From DATCZB01 sp035513215 (lineage in GTDB: Bacteria > Pseudomonadota > Gammaproteobacteria > Steroidobacterales > Rariloculaceae), in contig DATKCK010000023.1 in assembly GCA_035513215.1 (NCBI GenBank), forward strand, positions 1 through 25,193: 25,193 nt of DNA, written 5' to 3'. Positions 7,720-14,812 of the stretch are shown here, in pieces. The translations under genes were made by a program, and so were the position numbers. Below the pieces are notes generated by a model, which did not search any database, was not told the origin of the DNA, and was given only the letters and a program-made list of their open reading frames with translations. Position 1 is the stretch's first letter. Every line of letters starts with the position of its first letter.

Positions 7720-8824
7720 GCCGCGCAGGGCGTGGCCGAGGGGCTTGCGTCCCGCAAGGATTGCGGTGGACTACCCTTTGCTGCTGACGATTCTGCTCGT
7801 TGCCGGGCTTGGCATGATCGTTCTCTACAGCGCCGCGGGCGAGTCGAGCAGCGCGATTGTGCGCCAGGGCATACGTCTCGGAGCCGGGCTCGTCGCTTTC
7901 TTCGCGCTGGCGCAGATCCCGCCCCGCTACCTGCGTCTCTGGACGCCATGGGTCTTCGTCAGCGTGCTCGGAATGCTGCTCCTCGTGATGCTCGTTGGTG
8001 ACGTCAGAGGCGGCGCCCAGCGCTGGCTCGATCTCGGATTCATCGGTCTGCAGCCGTCGGAGTTCATGAAGCTCGCCGTGCCGATGATGGTTGCGTGGTT
8101 CCTGCACGATCGCAGTCTGCCCCCGAAGCTGCCGCAACTGTTCGTCGTGGTGCTGATCGTTGCCGTGCCGGCGCTTCTGATTGCCGAGCAGCCCGACCTC
8201 GGCACGGCGGTTCTGGTGGTTGCGGCCGGCGGGCTGACGATATTGCTCGCCGGCATCAGCCTGCGCATCATCGCGGGCCTGTCGATCGCGGCGCTCGTTG
8301 CCTCGCCGGTCCTCTGGATGTTCATGCTCGACTATCAACGCACGCGGGTTCTGACCTTTCTCAATCCGTGGGAGGACGCGCAGGGCGCCGGCTACAACAT
8401 CATCCAGTCGCAGATCGCCATCGGCTCGGGCGGCACCTTCGGCAAGGGCTGGCTCAACGGCACGCAGGCCAATCTCGGGTTTCTGCCGGAGCGCTCCACG
8501 GATTTCATATTCGCCGTCATGGGCGAGGAATTCGGGCTCGTCGGTCTCGTGACGCTGCTGTTGCTCTATCTCGCCCTCGTCGGACGCGGCCTTTATATCG
8601 CGGCCGAAGCGCAGGACACCTTCACGCGCCTTCTGGCCGGCAGCCTGAGCCTGACGTTCTTCTTCTACGTCTTCGTCAATGCCGGCATGGTCTCCGGAAT
8701 CCTGCCGGTCGTGGGCGTGCCGCTGCCGCTCGTCAGCGCGGGCGGCACCTCGATGGTCACCCTGCTGGCCGGTTTCGGCATCCTTGCCGCGATCAGCCGG
8801 CACCGCAAGCTGCTGGCGCCATGA
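7694..8824 (+). CDS. mrdB: RodA, SEDS-family peptidoglycan polymerase
   Basis: RodA, the SEDS glycosyltransferase that polymerises lipid II into glycan strands with PBP2. About ten membrane helices are visible in 376 aa. The catalytic aspartate is D270 in the family motif LPERSTDFIFAVMGEE at 264-279. The C-terminal block GILPVVGVPLPLVSAGGTSM at 335-354 is also diagnostic. I choose the ATG at 7694-7696 (MSQISLSFEP), preceded by a purine-rich AGAAGAG. The longer open frame upstream is the shadow of mrdA. The stop overlaps the start of the next gene (ATGA). Confidence 0.96.
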   Translation: MSQISLSFEPRRAWPRGLRPARIAVDYPLLLTILLVAGLGMIVLYSAAGESSSAIVRQGIRLGAGLVAFFALAQIPPRYLRLWTPWVFVSVLGMLLLVMLVGDVRGGAQRWLDLGFIGLQPSEFMKLAVPMMVAWFLHDRSLPPKLPQLFVVVLIVAVPALLIAEQPDLGTAVLVVAAGGLTILLAGISLRIIAGLSIAALVASPVLWMFMLDYQRTRVLTFLNPWEDAQGAGYNIIQSQIAIGSGGTFGKGWLNGTQANLGFLPERSTDFIFAVMGEEFGLVGLVTLLLLYLALVGRGLYIAAEAQDTFTRLLAGSLSLTFFFYVFVNAGMVSGILPVVGVPLPLVSAGGTSMVTLLAGFGILAAISRHRKLLAP

Positions 8825-9888
8825 CCATGCGAACGAAAGCTATTGCCTGCCTGACACTCTCCGTTGTCGTGCTCGCGGCGCCGCGCGCGGGGTCGGCGCA
8901 GGATTACGAGTACGACCCGGCCAACGTGCAGGAAAGGCGTAGCGCCTTCATCGCGCGCATGGCCGGGGAGCATGGCTTCGAGCCCGACGTCGTGGCGGAG
9001 CTGCTCGCCGGTGCGACGGTTCAGCAGTCGGCGCTGAACGCGATATCCCGGCCCGTCGAGCGCGTCGTTCCCTGGTACGAGTATCGCGCGATCTTTCTCA
9101 ACGAGGCGCGTATCGATGCCGGCGTCCGGTTCTGGGCGGAGCACCAGGCCCTGCTCGAAGAGACGGCGGCCCGTTTCGGAGTCGACCCGGAGATGATTCT
9201 TGCGATACTCGGCATCGAAACGCTCTACGGTCAGCGCATGGGCAGCTATCGCGTCATCGATGCGCTCAGCACGCTGGCATTCGCCTACCCGCCGCGCGCG
9301 GACTTCTTCGCTTCGGAGCTCGAGGCATATCTCCTGATTTACCGTGATGAAGGTCCCGCGATCCTCGATGCGCAGGGCTCCTACGCCGGCGCCATGGGCG
9401 CGGGGCAGTTCATTCCGACCAGCTATCGGGCCTACGCGGTCGACGCCGACGGCGACGGCCGCCGCGACCTCTGGCAGAGTTGGAGCGACATCCTCGGCAG
9501 CATCGCCAACTATCTGGCTCGGCACGGCTGGCGCTTCGGCGAGCCGATCGCCGTCGCCGCAGAGCAGGGGAGCGGGCCCGTCGCGGCGCCCGGCAATCGT
9601 CTGGGGCTCGATCAGACAGTCGGAGCCCTGCGTACCCAGGGATACGAGTTTTCGTCGGAGCTTGCCGACGACCTCGATGCGATGCTCGTCGCTGTCGAGC
9701 AGTCCGACGAGGAAACGGCTTATTTCGTGGGACTTCAGAATTTTCATGTGATAACGCGCTACAACCGCAGCGTCAAATACGCGCTCGCGGCGCTCGAGTT
9801 GAGCGAGGCCATCGAGCAGCGCTATCGCGAGCGAAATGCGATCGTCGATCGAGGTCAGGCATGGAACGAGCCGGCGCAGGTTCAATGA
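8821..9888 (+). CDS. mltB: MltB/Slt35-type lytic murein transglycosylase, probably soluble periplasmic
   Basis: Lytic transglycosylase of the MltB family, which cleaves the glycan strand and leaves 1,6-anhydro-muramic acid ends. Length 355 aa. The N terminus (MTMRTKAIACLTLSVVVLAAPRAGSA) looks like a type I signal peptide, cleaved near residue 26. There is no lipobox near the end of the hydrophobic stretch, so this copy is probably soluble rather than an outer-membrane lipoprotein like E. coli MltB. The catalytic glutamate is E133 in ILGIETLYG. GAMGAGQFIPTSY lies at 190-202. An acidic DADGDGRRDLW at 208-218 corresponds to the EF-hand-like calcium site of Slt35. Start and stop both overlap neighbours (ATGA at 8821 and 9885). 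Confidence 0.93.
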   Translation: MTMRTKAIACLTLSVVVLAAPRAGSAQDYEYDPANVQERRSAFIARMAGEHGFEPDVVAELLAGATVQQSALNAISRPVERVVPWYEYRAIFLNEARIDAGVRFWAEHQALLEETAARFGVDPEMILAILGIETLYGQRMGSYRVIDALSTLAFAYPPRADFFASELEAYLLIYRDEGPAILDAQGSYAGAMGAGQFIPTSYRAYAVDADGDGRRDLWQSWSDILGSIANYLARHGWRFGEPIAVAAEQGSGPVAAPGNRLGLDQTVGALRTQGYEFSSELADDLDAMLVAVEQSDEETAYFVGLQNFHVITRYNRSVKYALAALELSEAIEQRYRERNAIVDRGQAWNEPAQVQ

Positions 9889-10709
9889 GGCTGATCGGTT
9901 TGCTTATCTCGGCGTCTGTGCTCGCGGCCTGCTCGAGCACGCCGTCGCCCGTGCCGGCCGACACGCGGTCGGTCATCGCGCCCGAGCGCAGCGCGCGCGG
10001 CAACCCCCCGTTCTACGAGGTATTCGGCAAACGCTACCACGTGCTCGACACGAGCGACGGCTTTCGCGAGCGCGGCATCGCATCGTGGTATGGCCGGGAT
10101 TTTCACGGCCGCACGACGTCGAGCGGCGAGATCTACGACATGAATCTGATGACGGCGGCGCACAAGACGCTGCCGATTCCGACCTGGGTCGAGGTCACGA
10201 ATCTCGTCAACGGTCGGCACATCATCGTCAAGGTCAACGACCGGGGACCCTTCGTCGACGGGCGCGTCATCGATCTGTCCAGGCGCGCGGCCCAGGAGCT
10301 CGGGATCATCGAAGCCGGAACGGCCAGCGTGCAGGTGCGCGCTCTGGGCGCGCCGGCCGCGGAGCCTCCGCCGCCCGCGCCGGTGCTCGCCTCGGCGGGA
10401 CGCGACAACGGCGGCGGCTTCTCGATCATCAGCGAAGCCAGAGCCGATCTGGCGGGTCCGGATGTTCGCCCGTTCAGGCCATACTACATCCAGGTCGGCG
10501 CCTTTTCGGACCGTAACAATGCGATGGGGCTCGCCGAGAGACTCAAGGACAGCGGATTCGATGCGAGCTTCGTGCTGACCACCGGCAACGGCAGGGACAG
10601 GCTGCACCGTGTCCGCATCGGGCCGGTCGAAGCCCGCGATTTCGACCGTATCCAGGCCGATCTGCGAGCGGCCGGTGTCGCCGACGCGCGGCTGGTTCAG
10701 GACAACTGA
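9885..10709 (+). CDS. rlpA: RlpA septal-ring lytic transglycosylase lipoprotein with SPOR domain
   Basis: RlpA, an outer-membrane lipoprotein. In Pseudomonas it is a lytic transglycosylase that acts on denuded (stem-peptide-free) glycan. The lipobox LAAC gives the lipidated Cys16. The double-psi beta-barrel spans about 64-153 with the family motifs GIASWYGRDFHGRTTSSGE and VKVNDRGPFVDGRVIDLS. H93 (TAAHKTLP) and D119 (NDRGPF) correspond to the residues needed for activity in Pseudomonas RlpA. A proline-rich linker at 156-168 precedes the SPOR domain at about 196-273 (YYIQVGAFSDRNNA), which binds denuded septal peptidoglycan. 274 aa. The start overlaps the mltB-like stop by four bases. Confidence 0.95.
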   Translation: MRLIGLLISASVLAACSSTPSPVPADTRSVIAPERSARGNPPFYEVFGKRYHVLDTSDGFRERGIASWYGRDFHGRTTSSGEIYDMNLMTAAHKTLPIPTWVEVTNLVNGRHIIVKVNDRGPFVDGRVIDLSRRAAQELGIIEAGTASVQVRALGAPAAEPPPPAPVLASAGRDNGGGFSIISEARADLAGPDVRPFRPYYIQVGAFSDRNNAMGLAERLKDSGFDASFVLTTGNGRDRLHRVRIGPVEARDFDRIQADLRAAGVADARLVQDN

Positions 10710-10711
10710 CG

Positions 10712-11830
10712 ATGCTGAGGCGGCTGCTTCCGGTAGCTTTTCTGTTCGCGGCCGCCACGGCGCAGGCCGAGACGAATCTTCAGCTCGATGCCAAATCCCA
10801 TTACCTCGTCGATGCCGTGAGCGGTGCCGTGCTTGCGGAGTCCGGCGCCGACACGCAGCTCGATCCGGCGAGCCTGACCAAGCTCATGACCGCCTATCTC
10901 GCCTTCGACGCCGTCGTCGAGGGACATGCGTCGCTGACGGATCCGGTTCCGGTCAGCGAGAAGGCCTGGCGGGCGCCCGGCTCACGGATGTTCATCGAGG
11001 TCGGCTCCGAGGTTGTGCTCGACGATCTGTTGCGCGGTCTGATCGTTCAGTCCGGCAACGACGCGGCGATCGCTTTGGCCGAATATCTCGCGGGCTCCGA
11101 GGCAGATTTCGCGGAGGCGATGAACCGGACCGCGGCCGACCTCGGCATGAGCGGCACGACCTATCGCAACAGCAACGGCTTGCCGGCCGCGGGACATCTC
11201 TCGACGGCTCGCGACACGGCGATCCTCGCGCGCGCCCTGATCGATCGATTTCCGGCGTTCTATTCACGCTATTCGGAGCGCGAATTCACGTATAACGAGA
11301 TTCGTCAGCACAATCGCAACGCCCTGCTCTGGCTCGATGAGAGTGTCGACGGCCTCAAGACGGGCTACACGCGCGCGGCCGGATACTGTCTCGTCAGCTC
11401 TGCCGAGCGCGACGGCATGCGGCTGATCGCGGTCGTCTTCGGCGCGTCGACGGCCGACGCGAGAACCGAGAGCAGTATGGCCTTGCTCGATTACGGTTTC
11501 GACGCGTTCGAAACGCACAAGCTCTTTTCGGGCGGTCAGGCGATTGCCGAGGCGCGCGTGTTCAGGGGCAGGCTCGACCGGCTGCCGCTCGGGCCGGCGG
11601 GCGACGTCTACGTCACCGTGCCGCGCGGCGAGTATGCGAATCTCGCGGCCAGCGCGGCGCTGACGACGGATATCGTGGCTCCCCTGGCTCGCGACGAGGT
11701 CGTCGGAGATCTGATGATCAGTCTCGGCGGAGAACCTGTTTCGCGGATGCCTTTGGTGGCACTCGAAACGGTCGACGAGGGGTGGGTTCTGAAGCGCTTG
11801 ACCGGCAGCGTCGCGCTCTGGTTCGATTAG
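10712..11830 (+). CDS. dacA: D-alanyl-D-alanine carboxypeptidase (PBP5/6 family)
   Basis: Low-molecular-mass penicillin-binding protein that removes the terminal D-Ala from pentapeptide stems. It has a cleavable signal peptide (residues 1-19, ending TAQA). The catalytic motifs are S54-x-x-K57 (SLTK), S114-G-N116 (SGND) and K216-T-G218 (KTG). The C-terminal PBP5 beta domain follows, and the protein ends in an amphipathic helix (GWVLKRLTGSVALWF) that anchors it to the outer face of the inner membrane. 372 aa is close to the family norm. The start lies 2 bases after the rlpA stop and the stop 2 bases before the next gene. Confidence 0.96.
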   Translation: MLRRLLPVAFLFAAATAQAETNLQLDAKSHYLVDAVSGAVLAESGADTQLDPASLTKLMTAYLAFDAVVEGHASLTDPVPVSEKAWRAPGSRMFIEVGSEVVLDDLLRGLIVQSGNDAAIALAEYLAGSEADFAEAMNRTAADLGMSGTTYRNSNGLPAAGHLSTARDTAILARALIDRFPAFYSRYSEREFTYNEIRQHNRNALLWLDESVDGLKTGYTRAAGYCLVSSAERDGMRLIAVVFGASTADARTESSMALLDYGFDAFETHKLFSGGQAIAEARVFRGRLDRLPLGPAGDVYVTVPRGEYANLAASAALTTDIVAPLARDEVVGDLMISLGGEPVSRMPLVALETVDEGWVLKRLTGSVALWFD

Positions 11831-11832
11831 GC

Positions 11833-12099
11833 GTGACTGGCAATGGCTCGGCGTTCGAGTTTCCCTGCGACGTCCCGGTAAAGGTCTTCGGTCGCAACGA
11901 CGACGTGTTCCGGGACGCCGTTCTCGATATCGTCCGAATGTACTTCCCCGAGTTTCGCGAGCGCGATCTCGGCGAGCGTCTGAGCAGGCAGGATCGCTAT
12001 CTCAGCCTCACGATCAATCTCTGGGTCGAGACCCGAAGCCAGATCGATGCGCTTTATACCGACCTTTCGGCTCACGAAGCGGTGCTGATGGTGTTGTGA
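11833..12099 (+). CDS. ybeD: DUF493 (YbeD-like) small protein
   Basis: Small protein of the DUF493/YbeD family, which in enterobacteria also lies between dacA and lipB. The family has an ACT-like ferredoxin fold and no firmly established function. The sequence has the recognisable FEFPCDVPVKVFGRNDDVFRDAV opening and LSLTINLWVETRSQIDALY core. I take the GTG at 11833-11835, which gives 88 aa, about the usual size. A longer frame from 11782 would lie inside dacA and add unrelated residues. The ribosome binding site is weak, so translation may depend on the dacA ribosomes ending 2 bases upstream. Its stop overlaps the lipB start (GTGA). Confidence 0.86.
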   Translation: MTGNGSAFEFPCDVPVKVFGRNDDVFRDAVLDIVRMYFPEFRERDLGERLSRQDRYLSLTINLWVETRSQIDALYTDLSAHEAVLMVL

Positions 12100-12725
12100 T
12101 CCGGGATCATCCTGTGCAGGTCCTCGTGCGGGATCTCGGGCTCGAGCCGATGCCCTCTACCTGGGCCCGAATGAAGGCGTTGACGGATCGGCGGACGCCG
12201 GAGGACGCCGATGAGATCTGGTTCGTCGAGCATCCCGCCGTCTTCACGCTCGGGCTTGCGGGCAACGCCGTCCATATACTCGATGCAGGCGATATCGAGG
12301 TGGTCAGCACCGATCGCGGCGGGCAGGTCACCTATCACGGTCCCGGTCAGCTCGTTTGCTATGTGCTGCTCGACCTCAGGCGGCGCGGTCTCGACATTCG
12401 CGGGCTCGTCGAAACGCTCGAGTGGGCCGTAATCGATACGGCGGCGGAGTACGGCATCGAAGCCTATCCGCGACGCGATGCGCCGGGTGTCTACGTCGGC
12501 GGCAAGAAGCTCGCCGCGATCGGCCTCAGGGTGCGGCGCGGCTGCTCCTATCACGGGATCGCGTTCAACGTCGCGATGGACCTTTCGCCCTACGGGCGTA
12601 TCAACCCGTGCGGGTTCGAAGGTCTCGAGGCGACGCAGCTATCCGAGCTCTGCGCGGTCGAATCGGTAGGGGAGGTGCGTCCGGTCTTCGAGCGGGCGTT
12701 GATGCGCCGGCTCGACAGGTCCTGA
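12096..12725 (+). CDS. lipB: Octanoyl-[acyl-carrier-protein]:protein N-octanoyltransferase
   Basis: LipB transfers octanoate from octanoyl-ACP to lipoyl domains of the oxo-acid dehydrogenases and GcvH, in the cytoplasm. 209 aa is typical. The motif GGQVTYHGPGQLVCYVLLDL at about 75-94 is the LipB signature. The catalytic dyad is C172 (INPCGFEG) and K138 (GGKKLAAIG). The start is a GTG at 12096-12098 that overlaps the preceding stop. It is the last gene of the plus-strand block. LipA, which inserts the sulfurs and usually follows lipB, is not in this window. Confidence 0.95.
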   Translation: MIRDHPVQVLVRDLGLEPMPSTWARMKALTDRRTPEDADEIWFVEHPAVFTLGLAGNAVHILDAGDIEVVSTDRGGQVTYHGPGQLVCYVLLDLRRRGLDIRGLVETLEWAVIDTAAEYGIEAYPRRDAPGVYVGGKKLAAIGLRVRRGCSYHGIAFNVAMDLSPYGRINPCGFEGLEATQLSELCAVESVGEVRPVFERALMRRLDRS

Positions 12726-12728
12726 AAC

Positions 12729-14651
12729 CTATTTCTCGGCGGCGACGGACTGGTACGCCGAGGGCGCTTCGGTGGAGAGGAACTCGTACTTCTTCTGCCA
12801 GCCGGCGACGGCTTCGCTGAGCTTTGCGATTTCCTTCTCGTGGTCCTTGACGGTTCGCTTAAGGTCGGAAATCTGAGCGTCGCGCCTGCGAATCTCGGTC
12901 GCGGAGGCGACTGCGGCACCCTCGGCTCCGCCGTCGGCGGCCTGTTGCTGCTCGGCCAGCTCGGCCTTCAGCGTATCGACCTCCATCTGCAACTCGTCGA
13001 TCAGGGTTTGGTCCCTGATCTGCCCGGCCTTGAGGCGCATCGTTTCCGATTCGCTGCCGCGCAGCTTGCCGAGCTGCATCTGCTGCTCGTCGATGTCCGC
13101 TTCGAGCTTGACGATCGTCTCGTTTCGTTGCTCGATCATTGCCTTGAGCTCTGAGATTTCCTTGTTCTGGTTTTCGGCTGTCTGTCGCGCGGCCTTCGCG
13201 GCGTTGAGCTCGCTCTCGAGATTGTCGATGAGCTCGACCTGGGCCTTCAGTCGCTCCTCCAAAGTCGATACGGCTTCCTCAGCCCGCCGCAGCTTGTCAT
13301 TGGTATCCTTCGAGCCCTGCCGATTCGCGAGGCGTTCCTCGGCTTCCTTGAGATCGCTCGACAGCTCCTCGATTCTGAGCAACATCTTTTGCTGTTGCTG
13401 CTCGGATTTCGCCTTGAACTTGCGCAGGCCGTCGAGCCCGGCCTTCAGTGCCGTATTCGACTTCTGCTTGGCGCGATGGCCGGCGATCACCTTGTCGATC
13501 AGCTTGCGGCGCTTGGCCAGCAGGCGCTCGAAACGGCTGGCGCGCTCGAGGTGCCACTTGGCTTCCGCGTAGCGCTCCAGGGCTTCGTCCAGCTTTTCTG
13601 AAAGCTCGGTGATCTGCTCGCGGCGCTCGTTGGCGATCTCGCTGAGGTTGACCGTGCATTCCTTCTCTTCCTTGAGCTCCTCTTCGAGACCCGCGATCTG
13701 ATCGCGAATGGCGCGCTTCTCTTCCTCGGCCTGACGCTGCGTCTCCGCGAGCTCGACAATGCGCCGATCGCGGTCGGCGATGAGCTTGTCCTTCTTCGCC
13801 ATTTCGCCGAGCCTGGCATTGAGCTGGGCGACCGTTTCGGTCGACTCCGTCTTCTTGTCGACCAGATCCGAGTTCAGCTGGTTGTTCTCGGACCTCAAGT
13901 CCTCGACCTTGGTCGAAAGCTCGGCGATCTCGGCCTTGAGCTGCGTGACTTCCGCGCCGGCGGAGCGCGCGGCCGCCTGTCGTCTGGCCGTGAGCTCGGC
14001 GAGCTCTGCCTTGAGCCCGTTCGCTTCGTCGTCGAGCGCGGCCATGTTCCCGTCGCGATTCTTCAGCTCGGTTTCGAGGTCGGCGAGCTTTGACTGGGCG
14101 TCTGCGAGCCGCGCCTTGGTTTCGGCAAGCTGCGTCTCGGCGTCGGCGAGCTTCGCCTCGACGTCGGCGAGCTGCTGAGCGTCGACGAGATTCGCGGCTT
14201 CCGCGAGCTGCTTCGGCTCGGCTATCGGCTGATCCTGCGGTGCGGGCCGTTCCTTCAGAGACTTGCGGAGATCGGCGATGCGCTTCTTGTACTGCCGCGT
14301 CTCCTCGTCGAATTTATCGGCACGCGAGCGCCAGTAGTTGACTTCCTTCTTGCCGACCTTGTCCGGTCCCGATTCGGCGACATCGAGCTTCTTCTTGAGC
14401 TCACGGATCCTGATGCGCTCGTTCTCGAGCAGCTCCTCGAACTGCTGAGCCCGACGCTGCCATTGCTCGCGCTCGGCGTCCGCGGATTCGAGCCTGTGTT
14501 CGAGGACCTCGGTCTGCTTCTCGAGCTTGTTCTTCGGCGAACGCTTCTTCCTGAGCTCGGCATCGAGCTCGGCTGCACGAGCTTCCGAGTCCTTCAATGC
14601 ATCCTGGAGAAGTGAGAATGCCTGCTCGGCCAATTCTCGTGAGTTCGCCAT
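12729..14651 (-). CDS. Large coiled-coil protein of unknown function
   Basis: I do not recognise this 640-residue protein. It is acidic and extremely rich in Glu, Lys, Ala, Leu, Gln and Arg. Heptad patterns run through nearly all of it, with no signal peptide and no membrane helix, so it is probably cytoplasmic. Proline breaks near 136-146 (ERPAPQDQPIAEP) separate an N-terminal rod (1-135) from a perfect heptad ladder (161-197) and a long central rod (210-570). A Gly/Ala linker follows at 570-583, then a short final helix. A basic, less regular patch at 373-412 (RFERLLAKRRKLIDKVIAGHRAKQ) is the likeliest conserved functional site. The only cysteine is C332. The start is ATG at 14649-14651 and the stop faces lipB with 3 bases between. 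SMC-like coiled coils are ruled out because there are no nucleotide-binding ends. A filament-forming or scaffold role is possible but only inferred. Confidence 0.85.
   Translation of the reverse strand: MANSRELAEQAFSLLQDALKDSEARAAELDAELRKKRSPKNKLEKQTEVLEHRLESADAEREQWQRRAQQFEELLENERIRIRELKKKLDVAESGPDKVGKKEVNYWRSRADKFDEETRQYKKRIADLRKSLKERPAPQDQPIAEPKQLAEAANLVDAQQLADVEAKLADAETQLAETKARLADAQSKLADLETELKNRDGNMAALDDEANGLKAELAELTARRQAAARSAGAEVTQLKAEIAELSTKVEDLRSENNQLNSDLVDKKTESTETVAQLNARLGEMAKKDKLIADRDRRIVELAETQRQAEEEKRAIRDQIAGLEEELKEEKECTVNLSEIANERREQITELSEKLDEALERYAEAKWHLERASRFERLLAKRRKLIDKVIAGHRAKQKSNTALKAGLDGLRKFKAKSEQQQQKMLLRIEELSSDLKEAEERLANRQGSKDTNDKLRRAEEAVSTLEERLKAQVELIDNLESELNAAKAARQTAENQNKEISELKAMIEQRNETIVKLEADIDEQQMQLGKLRGSESETMRLKAGQIRDQTLIDELQMEVDTLKAELAEQQQAADGGAEGAAVASATEIRRRDAQISDLKRTVKDHEKEIAKLSEAVAGWQKKYEFLSTEAPSAYQSVAAEK
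14061..14171 (-). repeat. Ladder of six leucines at exact seven-residue spacing inside the coiled-coil gene
   Basis: Residues 161-197 of the coiled-coil protein repeat a seven-residue unit of the type (K/Q/R)LA(D/E)xx(A/T/S). Leucines fall at 161, 168, 175, 182, 189 and 196. The DNA shows the matching approximately 21-base periodicity, with recurring 'gcgagc' and 'cggcgag' units on the plus strand. This looks like recent internal duplication of a single heptad. Confidence 0.8.
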
Positions 14652-14812
14652 AACTAGTCTTGCGTCCGATAGTAGCGCCGCCGATAGATTGTTGAAGGGT
14701 ATCGTCTTTACGCGGGCCGTAGATGGTACTCAGTCACGTTTTGACATAAACGATCTGGCATACTGCGCAGCGTCAGAATGCTGGTTTTTCAGGCTTGGGC
14801 AGGACTTTCGAC
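14652..14812. promoter_or_regulatory. Divergent 161-base control region between the coiled-coil gene and the sugar isomerase operon
   Basis: This stretch must hold promoters for both directions and is visibly more AT-rich than its neighbours. On the plus strand a perfect TTGACA lies at 14741-14746, but no convincing -10 box lies 16-18 bases downstream; the nearest TA-containing hexamer (TACTGC, 14761-14766) is only 14 bases away. An AGGA ribosome binding site at 14801-14804 serves the ATG at 14813. No clear promoter was found for the minus strand. Confidence 0.4.

Noticed and set aside
7214..8803. A 529-residue minus-strand open frame opposite mrdA and mrdB
   Set aside because: Antisense shadow of PBP2 and RodA, with no recognisable motif.
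12723..12731. Rho-independent terminator between lipB and the coiled-coil gene
   Set aside because: Only three bases separate the stops and no hairpin with a T run was found.
14741..14766. TTGACA followed by TACTGC as a promoter for the isomerase operon
   Set aside because: The spacer is only 14 bases and the -10 match is poor, so it is mentioned with the intergenic region but not called as a promoter.
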